NCBI GenBank assembly: GCA_010909725.1
Contig: JAACMV010000015.1
Span: forward strand, 248,001 to 312,000
From: Picochlorum sp. 'celeri'
Taxonomy: Eukaryota; Chlorophyta; Trebouxiophyceae
DNA length: 64,000 bases
Reading direction: 5' to 3'
Shown: positions 42,539-51,832 of the stretch, piece after piece
How the letters are laid out: each line of letters opens with the position of its first letter
Position numbering within the stretch: position 1 is the stretch's first letter
Translations under genes and position numbers: made by a program
The notes under the pieces: generated by a model
What the model saw: only the letters and a program-made list of their open reading frames with translations
Database searches by the model: none
What the model was told of the DNA's origin: nothing

Positions 42539-44065
42539 ATGTCGAGACACATGGTGGCCCAGGAATTGGGCATGGTACGCGTGCCATCGTGCCATCGTGC
42601 TCATAGAGTAGTAGAAAGATCAAAATGTACCAGTTTAATGGTAGTATCTGGCATGAAGCGGTGTCCTGTTCGGACCTTTGTCCGTACACGACAACGGAGA
42701 GCGTCCTCTCGTCCAGTGATGACTGTGCCTTGTGTTGCTGCTGCTGCTTCTTCTTTTTCGGAGGATGATGGGCGAACAGAGCATGTGTTTGCACAAGCGC
42801 TGTTGTTGTGTTTTCTTGCGTGTCAGAACAGGTCATTTTTTGCATCGAAATGCTTTGTCGAGTGCGTCATTGGCATGTACAAGAGAGGGTACTCGTTGGA
42901 TGCTATGAAGAGGATTGTCACGTTTGGAACTCTGTCTGCTGGTGGAATGGAGCAGCCAATGATGCAGGATATTATGTTGACGTGGATGACGCTCGTCTAT
43001 TTGACGCTTGATGAGATTGGTTTGGTCAAGGATGGCAAAGCTGCTGCTGCTGTGCAGGAAACAGATGATGATGATGATGAAGGATCATCATCGTCAGAAG
43101 GGATGGTGAGTAACACATCGTCCGTCATGATTAGAGGATTGAGAGATATTGCAACAACATGGATTGACCAGTTTAAGAATGGAATGACGTTACGGCAGTT
43201 GCAGTTGCAACAGAGCATGCAGGGGCTGTCGACTGCTGATGAGGAACCAGGGGAATTTGTCAGGGTGATGCAGCAGAATTCCAGATTGGTGCTCTTGGCT
43301 CTTCAGGTGGTGCGTGATTCGGGAGAAACGTGTGAAAAGATTCCACTCGATATGAAACGTTCAGATGATGATGATTCGGTGATCGAGTCTCCTTTGCATT
43401 ATGCCATGACTGGATTCATTCGTGGCATGATGGACATGCCTGCTGATCCGCTGGATGGAAGTGTGTCTTCGAGGGATGAAGACCTCAGAGAGACTGCCGT
43501 GAGACTTCTTCTGTCGTTTAATGGTGCTGTTTTAGGGTATTTATCGCCTGCACAGAGCTTTGTTTCGACAGCAGCATACTGCTATGTATCGGGCTGGACA
43601 GCTGATGAGGTGTACATGGTGCTGCGACCAGAAGAGTTTGAACAAAGTGGGGGACTGGTCAAGGTGGCACGTCCTCCTGGAGGGACGAATGCTTCCGCAA
43701 CCCTGTTTGCTCGATGGATAAGTATCGTATATATGACCATGGCGAAGCTTGGAGTTATGCACCCCAAGGCGTCCGAGTCGCAAGGATGGGCATGGGTGGG
43801 TTCTGCTGATGGGCAGCAGGGGGGAGGAGGCAATCTTGAGGCCTTGGGGGTGAGTGATTTCATCACACATACATTGCGCGCTGCGTCGGACACGCCTGTT
43901 CAAGAAACTTCTGTTGATGGTGGATTTTCGTTCAAATTTGAAGATCCTGATCTCATGAGGCAATCTGGATTTGCACTTGTTTTGATGCAACAGATCTCTC
44001 TGGTCCACATGACCAAGCAGCTTGTCGAAAATCGATTAGCCAGGGAGAATGCGGGTATAGTATGA
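42539..44065 (+). CDS. Orphan protein with internally duplicated helical module, transit-like leader
   Basis: 508 residues from ATG 42539 (MSRHMVAQELG); later ATGs are possible. The first ~70 residues are Arg, Ser and Val rich without acids, as in a plastid leader ending near VPCVAAAASS. Two similar modules are visible: FFASKCFVECVIGMYKRGYS then DIMLTWMTLVYLTLDEIG near residues ~100-160, and SFVSTAAYCYVSGWTADEVY then LFARWISIVYMTMAKLGVM near ~340-405. They share an F-S start, a G at mid-module, and a W-x-x-[VI]-Y-[LM]-T-[LM]-x-x-[LI]-G end. Acidic linkers (DDDDDEGSSSS) lie between them. No known family is recognised. Confidence 0.72.
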   Translation: MSRHMVAQELGMVRVPSCHRAHRVVERSKCTSLMVVSGMKRCPVRTFVRTRQRRASSRPVMTVPCVAAAASSFSEDDGRTEHVFAQALLLCFLACQNRSFFASKCFVECVIGMYKRGYSLDAMKRIVTFGTLSAGGMEQPMMQDIMLTWMTLVYLTLDEIGLVKDGKAAAAVQETDDDDDEGSSSSEGMVSNTSSVMIRGLRDIATTWIDQFKNGMTLRQLQLQQSMQGLSTADEEPGEFVRVMQQNSRLVLLALQVVRDSGETCEKIPLDMKRSDDDDSVIESPLHYAMTGFIRGMMDMPADPLDGSVSSRDEDLRETAVRLLLSFNGAVLGYLSPAQSFVSTAAYCYVSGWTADEVYMVLRPEEFEQSGGLVKVARPPGGTNASATLFARWISIVYMTMAKLGVMHPKASESQGWAWVGSADGQQGGGGNLEALGVSDFITHTLRAASDTPVQETSVDGGFSFKFEDPDLMRQSGFALVLMQQISLVHMTKQLVENRLARENAGIV

Positions 44066-44103
44066 TGAATATCGCCTGATAGGCTGCTATAATATTATCA
44101 ATA

Positions 44104-44588
44104 CCGTAGTGACCAAAAAAAATACGGACCTTGTCCGGTTGGAATCTCTATATCCCGTAATGGATCTCCAAGCAAACTTCATTTGCCGATAACTCGTCCA
44201 TGGAAGAAGGACAGACAACAGAATGCTCGGGAGAAATATCGAAGTATGGATCGAAAGATTGCCCAGATGACGTCGAGGAGGAGAGGGAGTATGGGTTTAG
44301 TACTGATGAAGAGGAGGAGATTGTGGGAGGCTTGAATGAACTTGCCCTGAATGAGGAGACAGGTCAAAATACCCCATGAACGCCAAACTGGAGCGTTCTC
44401 GACCCTTCTGGGCAGGAAAGGAAGCTTTATATGCGCTTTATAACCTTGTAAGTACCGTCACATGCCTTTACATGGCCAAATTTTGGCTCTAAGACCCAAT
44501 CTGAGGGTCAGGCTGAGCCGCCCGTAATGTGGCCGAGCCTGTCTGGAAAAAAACATCAAAATCCCGTATTTTTTTTTGGTCACTACGG
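44104..44588. mobile_element. 485-bp MITE, Tc1/mariner-like, flanked by TA
   Basis: Terminal inverted repeats: left 44104-44127 CCGTAGTGACC + A8 + TACGG, right 44564-44588 the reverse complement with A9. Both sides are flanked by the dinucleotide TA (44102-44103, 44589-44590), the target duplication of Tc1/mariner-type elements. The inside has no full transposase. It holds an acidic 59-codon frame (44200-44379). Such elements move using a transposase encoded elsewhere. It lies about 180 bp before the SDR start, so it may form part of that promoter. Confidence 0.87.
44200..44379 (+). CDS. Short acidic open frame inside the MITE
   Basis: 59 codons, MEEGQTTECSGE... to EETGQNTP then TGA, rich in Glu and Asp with Ser/Asp motifs. 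It resembles the acidic N-terminal piece seen in some transposases, but is too short to be one. It may be a relic of the autonomous parent or chance. Confidence 0.25.
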   Translation: MEEGQTTECSGEISKYGSKDCPDDVEEEREYGFSTDEEEEIVGGLNELALNEETGQNTP

Positions 44589-44770
44589 TAGTGTTTTATG
44601 GTATTATTCTTGTAATGATACTTGTAGTATCACAGAGATGGTATAAAACAGGTCAAGGTTGTACCAGAGTTCAACAGAGAAGGAATTTTCATCATCGTCA
44701 GCGTAACCCGTCTTCTGAGGGCAAAAGATTGCAACAAGAGTATAGAAAAGTACAAATACAGTGTAATGCA

Positions 44771-45814
44771 ATGTCGATCGGGCAAAGAATAGCCATGGAG
44801 GTGTCGCAGTTGACATGGCCTCAGATTGGAGTTTGTGTCGCTGCCTTGTACGCTTTGAAAGTCTTTATGGACTTTGTGCGTGCCAATTGTGATCTTAATT
44901 TATTATCAAAAAGCAAGAAGCCTCCCTTGGGGTACTTTTCGGGCAAAGTAGTGTGGATTGTTGGGGCGAGTCAGGGTCTGGGCAAGTCTTTGGCTGTTCG
45001 CTGGGCACAGGATGGTGCACGTGTGATTCTGTCATCTCGGCGCGAGACGAGTCTGATGAGTGTGAAGCGCGAGTGCTGTGTGTTTGTAGGAGAGGATGAT
45101 GTCGCGGTGCTGCCGTTTGATATCACGGATTCGTATGCTAGCATTGAAAAGGTTGCCGAAGAAGCGTTTGCAGCATTTGGACACGTGGACTATATCGTAT
45201 ATAATGCGGGGGCGAGTCAGCATGGGCCGGTTGAAGAAACAAGCCATGAGGTTGCTGAGATGCTACTTCGAATGAATGTCATGGGTCAGATGGCTGTGGC
45301 GCGAGCGAGTTTGCCGTATATGCTGGAGAGGCAGGGTGGGCACCATGTGGTGATTGCAAGCATGGCATCTGCGGTTCCATCACCAGGTCAGGCGGTGTAT
45401 GCTGCTGCAAAAAGTGCTGTGAAAGCTTACTTTTTATCCATGGTGACGGAGCTGTCCTCAAGGGGGATTGAAGTGACTGTTGTGAATCCTGGGCCTATTG
45501 ATGTGGGGGAGAATGCTCGGCCTAGATTGGTGTTTGGAAAAGATGGGTTGATGGAACAGAAGAATACGAGTGCAAGTAGTAAGAGAGTTTCAATTGATAC
45601 AGTTACTGAACTCGTGTTGCGGGCAGTGTATCATAAGGTGAATGATTGTTGGATCACAAGGCATCCTGTGTTGTTCATGGGATACTTGATGCAACTTGCT
45701 CCACGAGCAGCCTTGGTACTGTTGAAGAAAGTGGGGCCTGGGAGGGTGACGCAGCTGGATAAGGGCACAGGAACGGGATATGATGTCACAGCGATGTTAC
45801 AAAAACGTACGTAG
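44771..45814 (+). CDS. Short-chain dehydrogenase/reductase (DHRS7/KDSR-like)
   Basis: 347 residues from ATG 44771 (MSIGQRIAMEVSQLTW). An earlier in-frame ATG at 44615 would begin just past the MITE and add 52 residues lacking family similarity. An N-terminal hydrophobic stretch (IGVCVAALYALKVFMDFV) is a membrane anchor. The Rossmann part follows: VWIVGASQGLGKSLAVRW, YIVYNAGASQHG, the catalytic S in VIASMASAVPSPGQ and the YxxxK pair in VYAAAKSAVKAY, then VTVVNPGPIDV. It resembles ER SDRs acting on lipids or steroids. Convergent with the carboxypeptidase; 91 bp between stops. Confidence 0.9.
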   Translation: MSIGQRIAMEVSQLTWPQIGVCVAALYALKVFMDFVRANCDLNLLSKSKKPPLGYFSGKVVWIVGASQGLGKSLAVRWAQDGARVILSSRRETSLMSVKRECCVFVGEDDVAVLPFDITDSYASIEKVAEEAFAAFGHVDYIVYNAGASQHGPVEETSHEVAEMLLRMNVMGQMAVARASLPYMLERQGGHHVVIASMASAVPSPGQAVYAAAKSAVKAYFLSMVTELSSRGIEVTVVNPGPIDVGENARPRLVFGKDGLMEQKNTSASSKRVSIDTVTELVLRAVYHKVNDCWITRHPVLFMGYLMQLAPRAALVLLKKVGPGRVTQLDKGTGTGYDVTAMLQKRT

Positions 45815-45905
45815 AAGTTTTGATTGGTTTTGGATGGAAGGAAATATCCCCACATTGGATTATTACACGTCGGTATTAAATACAAATCCCACAATCGACA
45901 AGCCC

Positions 45906-47522
45906 TTACAGTTTATAAATGGCAGTGTATTTCTCCTTCAAGTAATTGAGGAAGATTTGTGGATCCAATGGCTTCCCTGTCACCTTTGTCAGAAGATCGT
46001 CTGCAGTGGGATACAAACTACCCAAGGAATGGATATTCTCATTCAACCATTCTCGCAGAGGCTTGAAGTTTCCATTCTGAATCTGCGAATCAAGATCAGG
46101 TATCTGCTGCTTGGCAGTTTCGAAAATCTGGACAGCAGACATGGCACCTAATGTGTACGTTGGGAAGTAGCCAAAGAGCCCAGCTGACCAATGGACGTCT
46201 TGGAGGCATCCCTGGGCATCCGAGGCGGGGGTAACGCCAAGGTACTGCTGCATTTTTGAATTCCAAACACTTGGAATATCCTCCACTTGCAACTCTCCTT
46301 CCACCAGAGCTTTTTCAATTTCAAATCTGAGGATGATGTGCATTGGGTAGGTGACTTCATCTGATTCAACTCGAATAAAGCTTTCCTTTTTCACCACGTT
46401 CAATGCTCTGTACAAGTCTTCTGGTGTTTTGGACTCTGGAAAGGCACCGGGGAATGATGTATGTAATTTGGGCAACAAATAAGCAGCAAAAGGTTGGGAT
46501 AATGCCACCATTCTCTCCCACAGTAGACTCTGGCTCTCATGGATGGCCATTCCGGCTGCTGAGTTCACCGGAAGACCATCATACTTGAGATTCCTTCCCT
46601 GTTCATACAATGCATGACCTGTTTCGTGGATCGCGCCTGTTAAACCTTCTGTGACATCATCCTTCTTAAAACGTGTCGTCATACGAACATCTGTAGGATG
46701 CGCTCCACCAGTGAAAGGGTGTACTGATACATCAAGTCTTCCCTTGTCCAAATCAAACCCAATAGCCACAGCAATCTCTTTGCACAGTTCAGCCTGTGCA
46801 TCAATATCAAATTCACCTTGGAGCCATGAGTTATCTGGTTCTGTACCCTTTTCTCTAATTTCTGCCAAGAAAGGAATCAAGCCTTTCTTCACCTCGTCAA
46901 AAATTTCCGTAATTCTGGCAGCGGTGAGCCCAGCAGAGTAGTCATCCGCCAAAACATCATATGCAGGCTTTGAACCATCCACCATGGCGGCCCTCTCCTT
47001 TCGGATTTCAATCCATTCATTCAATACAGGAGCAAACTGCTGAAAATCATTTTGCTCCCTCGCAGTCACCCATTGCAAATACCCTTTGGATTCCAATGCT
47101 GCTTCACGACGAACAAGGTCTTCCGTTACAGCTGTGCTCTTCTTGTAGTCTCGTCGAGTTTCGCGAATGTTTGCCAAGGCAAACTCATCAAGAGAAGACA
47201 AGTCGGACGTTTCCAAGGTATCCAGCAATCTCCCAATCTCTGGATCCACAGATCTCTCGTGAATCACCCCAGCCAGGGCAGCCTTCTGGGCAGCTCGTGC
47301 CTGAGCAGCGTTCTTTGGGAGCTGAACCATCTCATCCCAACCAAGAAGTCCCGAGATTCCAGCCAGAGCCGAACAATCCTTTAATTTGGACACAAGGGCT
47401 TCATATTCTTTCGTGACATCCACAGATGCTGTCGCCATGGTTCTTTGGATCCTCAAACGCCTTGAATGTGACAATGACAATCTCGCAGCAGTAGAACGAG
47501 CCAAGAGCCTCGATTGGAGCAT
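45906..47522 (-). CDS. M32 (Taq-type) metallocarboxypeptidase, mitochondrial-like leader
   Basis: A 538-residue single-exon enzyme. The zinc site HEXXH is HETGH at 299-303 (GAIHETGHALYEQGR). Other M32 marks are SVHPFTGGAHPTDVRMTTRF (266-285) and GWDEMVQLPKNAAQARA at the start of the fold. Length fits the family (~500 residues). The leader MLQSRLLARSTAARLSLSHSRR is Arg-rich and acid-free, a mitochondrial presequence. It removes C-terminal residues from peptides, probably in organelle peptide recycling. Confidence 0.95.
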   Translation of the reverse strand: MLQSRLLARSTAARLSLSHSRRLRIQRTMATASVDVTKEYEALVSKLKDCSALAGISGLLGWDEMVQLPKNAAQARAAQKAALAGVIHERSVDPEIGRLLDTLETSDLSSLDEFALANIRETRRDYKKSTAVTEDLVRREAALESKGYLQWVTAREQNDFQQFAPVLNEWIEIRKERAAMVDGSKPAYDVLADDYSAGLTAARITEIFDEVKKGLIPFLAEIREKGTEPDNSWLQGEFDIDAQAELCKEIAVAIGFDLDKGRLDVSVHPFTGGAHPTDVRMTTRFKKDDVTEGLTGAIHETGHALYEQGRNLKYDGLPVNSAAGMAIHESQSLLWERMVALSQPFAAYLLPKLHTSFPGAFPESKTPEDLYRALNVVKKESFIRVESDEVTYPMHIILRFEIEKALVEGELQVEDIPSVWNSKMQQYLGVTPASDAQGCLQDVHWSAGLFGYFPTYTLGAMSAVQIFETAKQQIPDLDSQIQNGNFKPLREWLNENIHSLGSLYPTADDLLTKVTGKPLDPQIFLNYLKEKYTAIYKL

Positions 47523-47761
47523 TTAAATACAACACTGAAAACTACGATTCGTTTCTGAAATATTGAATGGGAATTCAGTCTACTTGACCCACATGTGGCA
47601 GACCACCGCTTGACCCGTTCGAATTCGAATCACGCATCTTAAAAAGAGAAAATGAAGAACCCTGGATGAATCCCCTAGGTGTGGCAGTACAAATATGAAC
47701 AAATGTCTGATGAACCCTGTGTAATTATTGGGTGTCTGCAAAGAAGAAGCTCTGACGAGCA

Positions 47762-50700
47762 ATGGATGGCGTCGACTTTTCTCTCTCCCTGCACAGGGGT
47801 ATCTCTGCTTCCAGCAGTAGTGGTCTGCGAGGCTTACGAGGTGCTTCAAGGGCTGAAGATAGTAGAAATGAGGTTCTCCAACAGGTCAAAGAGGAGAGGG
47901 AGAAGCGTAAATACGAGAGAATGTTGCCGAGAGCAGCGATACAAGTTCAAAAGACTTTTCGAGCTTGGAGAGCGAGGCAGGAATTAAAGTCTCAACTTCA
48001 TGTTCGCCTTGACGACGCGCTGAGCTCTGTTGCTGATCGAGCGATGCAGCTTGACGAAATGCTGTACTCGATTTGTCCTCTGGTTTTTGCTCTGTATCTA
48101 CCCTTTGATTATCGGGACCCTGATCGTACTGCTGAGATGTACTTGGCTGAATCTGCGGAACAGAATTTGTGTATATTCCTTGGATTATTCCATAAACAGA
48201 TAGCATATACAGGAGATGATGAATCCTTGTATTCATTGCATGATATTGCCACTGAAGATGATTTGCAAAACTATGTGGATGATATGTTGCACTGCATCAA
48301 GAAAATGGTGTTGCTGTGCTCTGGCATTCTAGGGAGTTTGGAGGGTGTAGATGGGGACTCATCATCACTGGTGGCTCGCTGTGCAGCTGCGCGTATACTA
48401 TTTGTTTTATCTGATGAGAAGTTTTGGGCGCAGGCGTGCAGCCTTGAAACTCGGTCTGGGCGGCGAGTGGAGGGATCTGTCATTTTTGCTACACTCATGG
48501 AATGGTGGGTCTCGAAACCCTGTGTTGCTACTGCCACGGCACGTTTTCAGAAGATTATACAGTCTTCAAAAAGATTGGAAAATGATACATTAGTGAAGAC
48601 GGCAATTGCAAATGCTTGTCAGAGTCAGATACATGTTTGTACTTCTCTGGAGGGGAACATGGAGAATGCTTGCACAGCGGCACTTGTTGAACATATTTTG
48701 GTGATACCAAGAATTCTACAATACAGTGCCAAAATAATGTCTTCTATGGTGCATCTCCCTTTGTTAAGGAGTATTGCATCTGTGGTATGCAATGGCATGG
48801 TTGATTGTGAGTCCACCACAGGCTGTGCTCATGTGCTGATGAATTTCACACTAGCAATGAAGGCTGCTCTGAGAGAATGCGTCATGACCAATTTACATGA
48901 TCCAATATTTACATCATTCTTTTCTACTGTATCCCAACGCATAAGGCAAGGTGATATGGCCTTGACAGAGCATGATTTTGATCAGTTGCGCTTGGGCTCC
49001 ACAGTGAAGATGTTCTATACAGGATTTCCAGCCATTCATGACTTTGTCGGCTTGTATTACAATATTACATGCGCTCTTGCTCCAGGGAGTAGTATTTTAG
49101 GGTATATATCTTGTGATCCAGGTATTCTTCTATCATTGTGGAGAGAGATATCCCTTCAGTTGGGTGTCCCTGAGATTGTGAAACACAGTCAGACGGTCAT
49201 GCCTCTGGTTGAGAGAAGCTTGCGCTCGATTGCTCGTGAAATGAGGGCATTATTTTATATCTTTACATCATCATATAGTGAATATATACGCTATATTGAT
49301 GATACAGAGTTTCGTGGATCTCCTGTGCTTACTCTAGGACATCATAGAGCTATTGCTGCAGCCATGAATGGGATGCTGTTTTACACATTCGTCCCTTCTG
49401 ATCAGGATATTGGCCACTATAGGGAAGAACTTGATAAGCATGATGTTCGGTTCATACCAGATATGAAAAGTGCATTCAGCACGCTTATTAGAACTTTGTT
49501 TGAGAAGAATGAGAGACATGCTTTCTGTGATTCAGACATGTGGGTTCTTCCATACAAGGAGGCCATACGCAAAAGGCATGGCAACGGCCTGGACTCCAAA
49601 AGTATTCTGAATGCGTTTGAAAATATGGAAGTAAACGACCACCGTGGAGATCTTCCCGGCATTCTCTCGCTGCTGTTTGTCGCGCCATCAAGCGTTGCAT
49701 TTTCAGCCAGGGTGGACATTTTTAGAACAGGCCTTGTGTCCGCAGATAGAACTGCAAGAGGATACCACCTTTCCCCAGCACAAGGTGGAATGCCACCAGT
49801 GAGAATATCTGTACATAGAAGTAGACTGCTAGAAGATATGTTGTCGCAAGTGGGGGGAAGTAACTTGGGTTTGTTGAAGCGTCCTCTCAGCGTGACATTT
49901 ATTTCCAAAGATGGACTCCAGGAGGCCGGTATAGATATGGGTGGGCTGACTAAAGAGTTGCTCACTCTTGCAATGAAGGAAATCTGCGATCCAAATCGAG
50001 GAATACTGTGCGCCACTTCTCGGGATGGATCATTATACCCATCCCCACTGGCATCATCAGCTCTTGGTGAGGACGGTGCACTCGAGCTGCTTCAATTGGC
50101 AGGCGCTTTGCTCGGAAAAGCTCTCTACGAAAACTTTTTGATACAAGTCCCTTTCGCCACATTTTTCATTGGGCGCTTGTTGGGAAACATGCCGAGCGTT
50201 GACGATTTAGAATCGCTGGATCCACAATTGTATAGAAATCTGTTGCAGTTGAAGCAATACCCTCGAGAGGTTGTGGATAATTTGGGGCTTTATTTTACGG
50301 CCGAGATGGATATTCTAGGTTCTCATGTTGAAGAAGAGCTGATACCGAATGGAAGTCAAGAAATGGTGACTTATGAGAACAGGGTACGCTACATATCCCT
50401 CTTGGCTGACTGGCACCTCAGAAAACGCTTAGACACGGCTTCCAAAGCCTTCATGAAAGGCCTGTCGGCCATCTTTCCCCCATCATGGCTTCGTATATTC
50501 AGTCCGAAAGAAATAAACATGCTTCTTGGGGGAGGAAAAGATGGCCACATTGATATTCAGGACTTGAAAAAGCATTGCAGATTCACAGGAGGCTACACCG
50601 ACACATCAAGGCCCGTCAAATTATTCTGGAAAGTTGTCGCCTCTATGGACCAGGAAACTATTAGACAGCTATTAAAATTCGCCACAGCGACAACTGCAGC

Positions 50701-50926
50701 ACCCCTTGGAGGCTTCAAGTACATGAATCCTCCATTCACAATCCAACAAGCTGCCTCAGATCTGGTCCACCCAGCCATGGGGCTCTTTGGTGGATCGAAG
50801 GAGCGTCTCCCATCAGCATCGACATGCTCAAACACCCTTCGATTACCACCATATATGAGGGAGAAAATAATGCGAGAAAAATTACTCTACGCCATTCGAT
50901 CGGATGCAGGATTTGACTTATCCTAA
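47762..50926 (+). CDS. HECT-domain E3 ubiquitin ligase (UBE3B/C, UPL6/7-type)
   Basis: A 1054-residue single-exon ligase. An IQ motif near the N-terminus (RMLPRAAIQVQKTFRAWRARQE) could bind calmodulin. The HECT domain fills the last ~350 residues: ISVHRSRLLEDMLSQ, LSVTFISKDGLQEAGIDMGG, then the C-lobe with LPSASTCSNTLRLPPY, whose Cys1022 is the likely ubiquitin-accepting residue; the protein ends 32 residues later, as is usual. IQ plus HECT is the layout of UBE3B and UBE3C in animals and UPL6/UPL7 in plants. Substrates are unknown. 64 bp separate its stop from the convergent bS6 gene. Confidence 0.94.
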   Translation: MDGVDFSLSLHRGISASSSSGLRGLRGASRAEDSRNEVLQQVKEEREKRKYERMLPRAAIQVQKTFRAWRARQELKSQLHVRLDDALSSVADRAMQLDEMLYSICPLVFALYLPFDYRDPDRTAEMYLAESAEQNLCIFLGLFHKQIAYTGDDESLYSLHDIATEDDLQNYVDDMLHCIKKMVLLCSGILGSLEGVDGDSSSLVARCAAARILFVLSDEKFWAQACSLETRSGRRVEGSVIFATLMEWWVSKPCVATATARFQKIIQSSKRLENDTLVKTAIANACQSQIHVCTSLEGNMENACTAALVEHILVIPRILQYSAKIMSSMVHLPLLRSIASVVCNGMVDCESTTGCAHVLMNFTLAMKAALRECVMTNLHDPIFTSFFSTVSQRIRQGDMALTEHDFDQLRLGSTVKMFYTGFPAIHDFVGLYYNITCALAPGSSILGYISCDPGILLSLWREISLQLGVPEIVKHSQTVMPLVERSLRSIAREMRALFYIFTSSYSEYIRYIDDTEFRGSPVLTLGHHRAIAAAMNGMLFYTFVPSDQDIGHYREELDKHDVRFIPDMKSAFSTLIRTLFEKNERHAFCDSDMWVLPYKEAIRKRHGNGLDSKSILNAFENMEVNDHRGDLPGILSLLFVAPSSVAFSARVDIFRTGLVSADRTARGYHLSPAQGGMPPVRISVHRSRLLEDMLSQVGGSNLGLLKRPLSVTFISKDGLQEAGIDMGGLTKELLTLAMKEICDPNRGILCATSRDGSLYPSPLASSALGEDGALELLQLAGALLGKALYENFLIQVPFATFFIGRLLGNMPSVDDLESLDPQLYRNLLQLKQYPREVVDNLGLYFTAEMDILGSHVEEELIPNGSQEMVTYENRVRYISLLADWHLRKRLDTASKAFMKGLSAIFPPSWLRIFSPKEINMLLGGGKDGHIDIQDLKKHCRFTGGYTDTSRPVKLFWKVVASMDQETIRQLLKFATATTAAPLGGFKYMNPPFTIQQAASDLVHPAMGLFGGSKERLPSASTCSNTLRLPPYMREKIMREKLLYAIRSDAGFDLS

Positions 50927-50990
50927 ACACAGGTCACATGCAGTCGATACTGCTTACAACATCTATTATAACAACATGAAAAAGAAAAGT

Positions 50991-51643
50991 CTAAATGCGG
51001 AAAGTCATATGACGCAACACATTCAACTCTGCTCCCGCTGTTGGAGTAGAGAGCAACTTCTGAACTGGTGCCACCACCTGTGGGTTGGCATTGAAGGTGT
51101 ACAGCACGTAAATTCCATCCACAAACGACTTGATTGGATACGCCAGTCTCTGACGACCTCTGATGGTAACGTCAATATCAGTTGCGCCACTCTTCCTCAA
51201 GAATGCCTCGAACTTTGCTAATTCTGAATCCCTCTGTTCGTCAGTCATATCTGGGCGAAGCACCACCATAGTTTCGTACGACACCTGATCCGAAGCATTA
51301 TCTACAGCATCCACAGCAGCCTACACAATACAATTACTCCATGTCAGGAGACGAAATCATATCAATCCCAATCGGTCCCATTCATTGTGCTATCGCAGAA
51401 ACATGCAGACATGGCAGCCAGCAGTTTCTACAACCACGCAATGCGCCCCTCAGAACACAACCATACCTTGCAACCGACGAAAGATGCTCTTGAGGAAATC
51501 ATTTTCTCCACAAATACAGTAGATGAACGATGCTGGGCAACATATGGCTGCTGGCGTGGGGCCATAGCCAAGCGGCAGCCCTGCGCTGCCACACGACTGG
51601 CTGTCACTGTAGTCTGTGGAGTTGTAAATGATCTAGATGCCAT
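50991..51643 (-). CDS. Plastid ribosomal protein bS6
   Basis: A predicted 168-residue precursor from two exons. Exon 1 (51467-51643) encodes a transit-like leader MASRSFTTPQTTVTASRVAA...; a 146-nt intron (51321-51466, GTATGG...GTGTAG) joins it to AAVDAVDNASDQVSYETMVVL. The bS6 domain is clear: YETMVVLRPDMTDEQRD, GATDIDVTIRGRQRLAYPIK and DGIYVLYTFNANP. Leader and sequence fit the chloroplast form more than the mitochondrial one. A divergent promoter of only 189 bp separates it from the NSRP1-like gene. Confidence 0.9.
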
Positions 51644-51832
51644 TTTATATAAATCTATAGTTGATTGTATTCACAGCCGATAGCACATTGTGCATATAAT
51701 CGCCAGACGTCGAATTCTCCACCGTCGGCCAGACGACTCTCCCGAAAGCTTGTCCACTCAAGGGCTCTCCCGAAATGCTGTCTCCTCCTGCTCAGGGCAG
51801 ATGGACACTCAAAGGTTGTGTAGTCGCCCAGC

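Noticed and set aside
44576..44770. Extension of the SDR reading frame into the MITE end
   Set aside because: The upstream frame enters the element's inverted repeat without an ATG there and has no family similarity; MSIGQRIAM at 44771 is the better start.
47615..47640. GTTCGAAT-containing stretch resembling a tRNA T-arm
   Set aside because: No cloverleaf partner strands; it is simply a palindromic TTCGAATTCGAA sequence.
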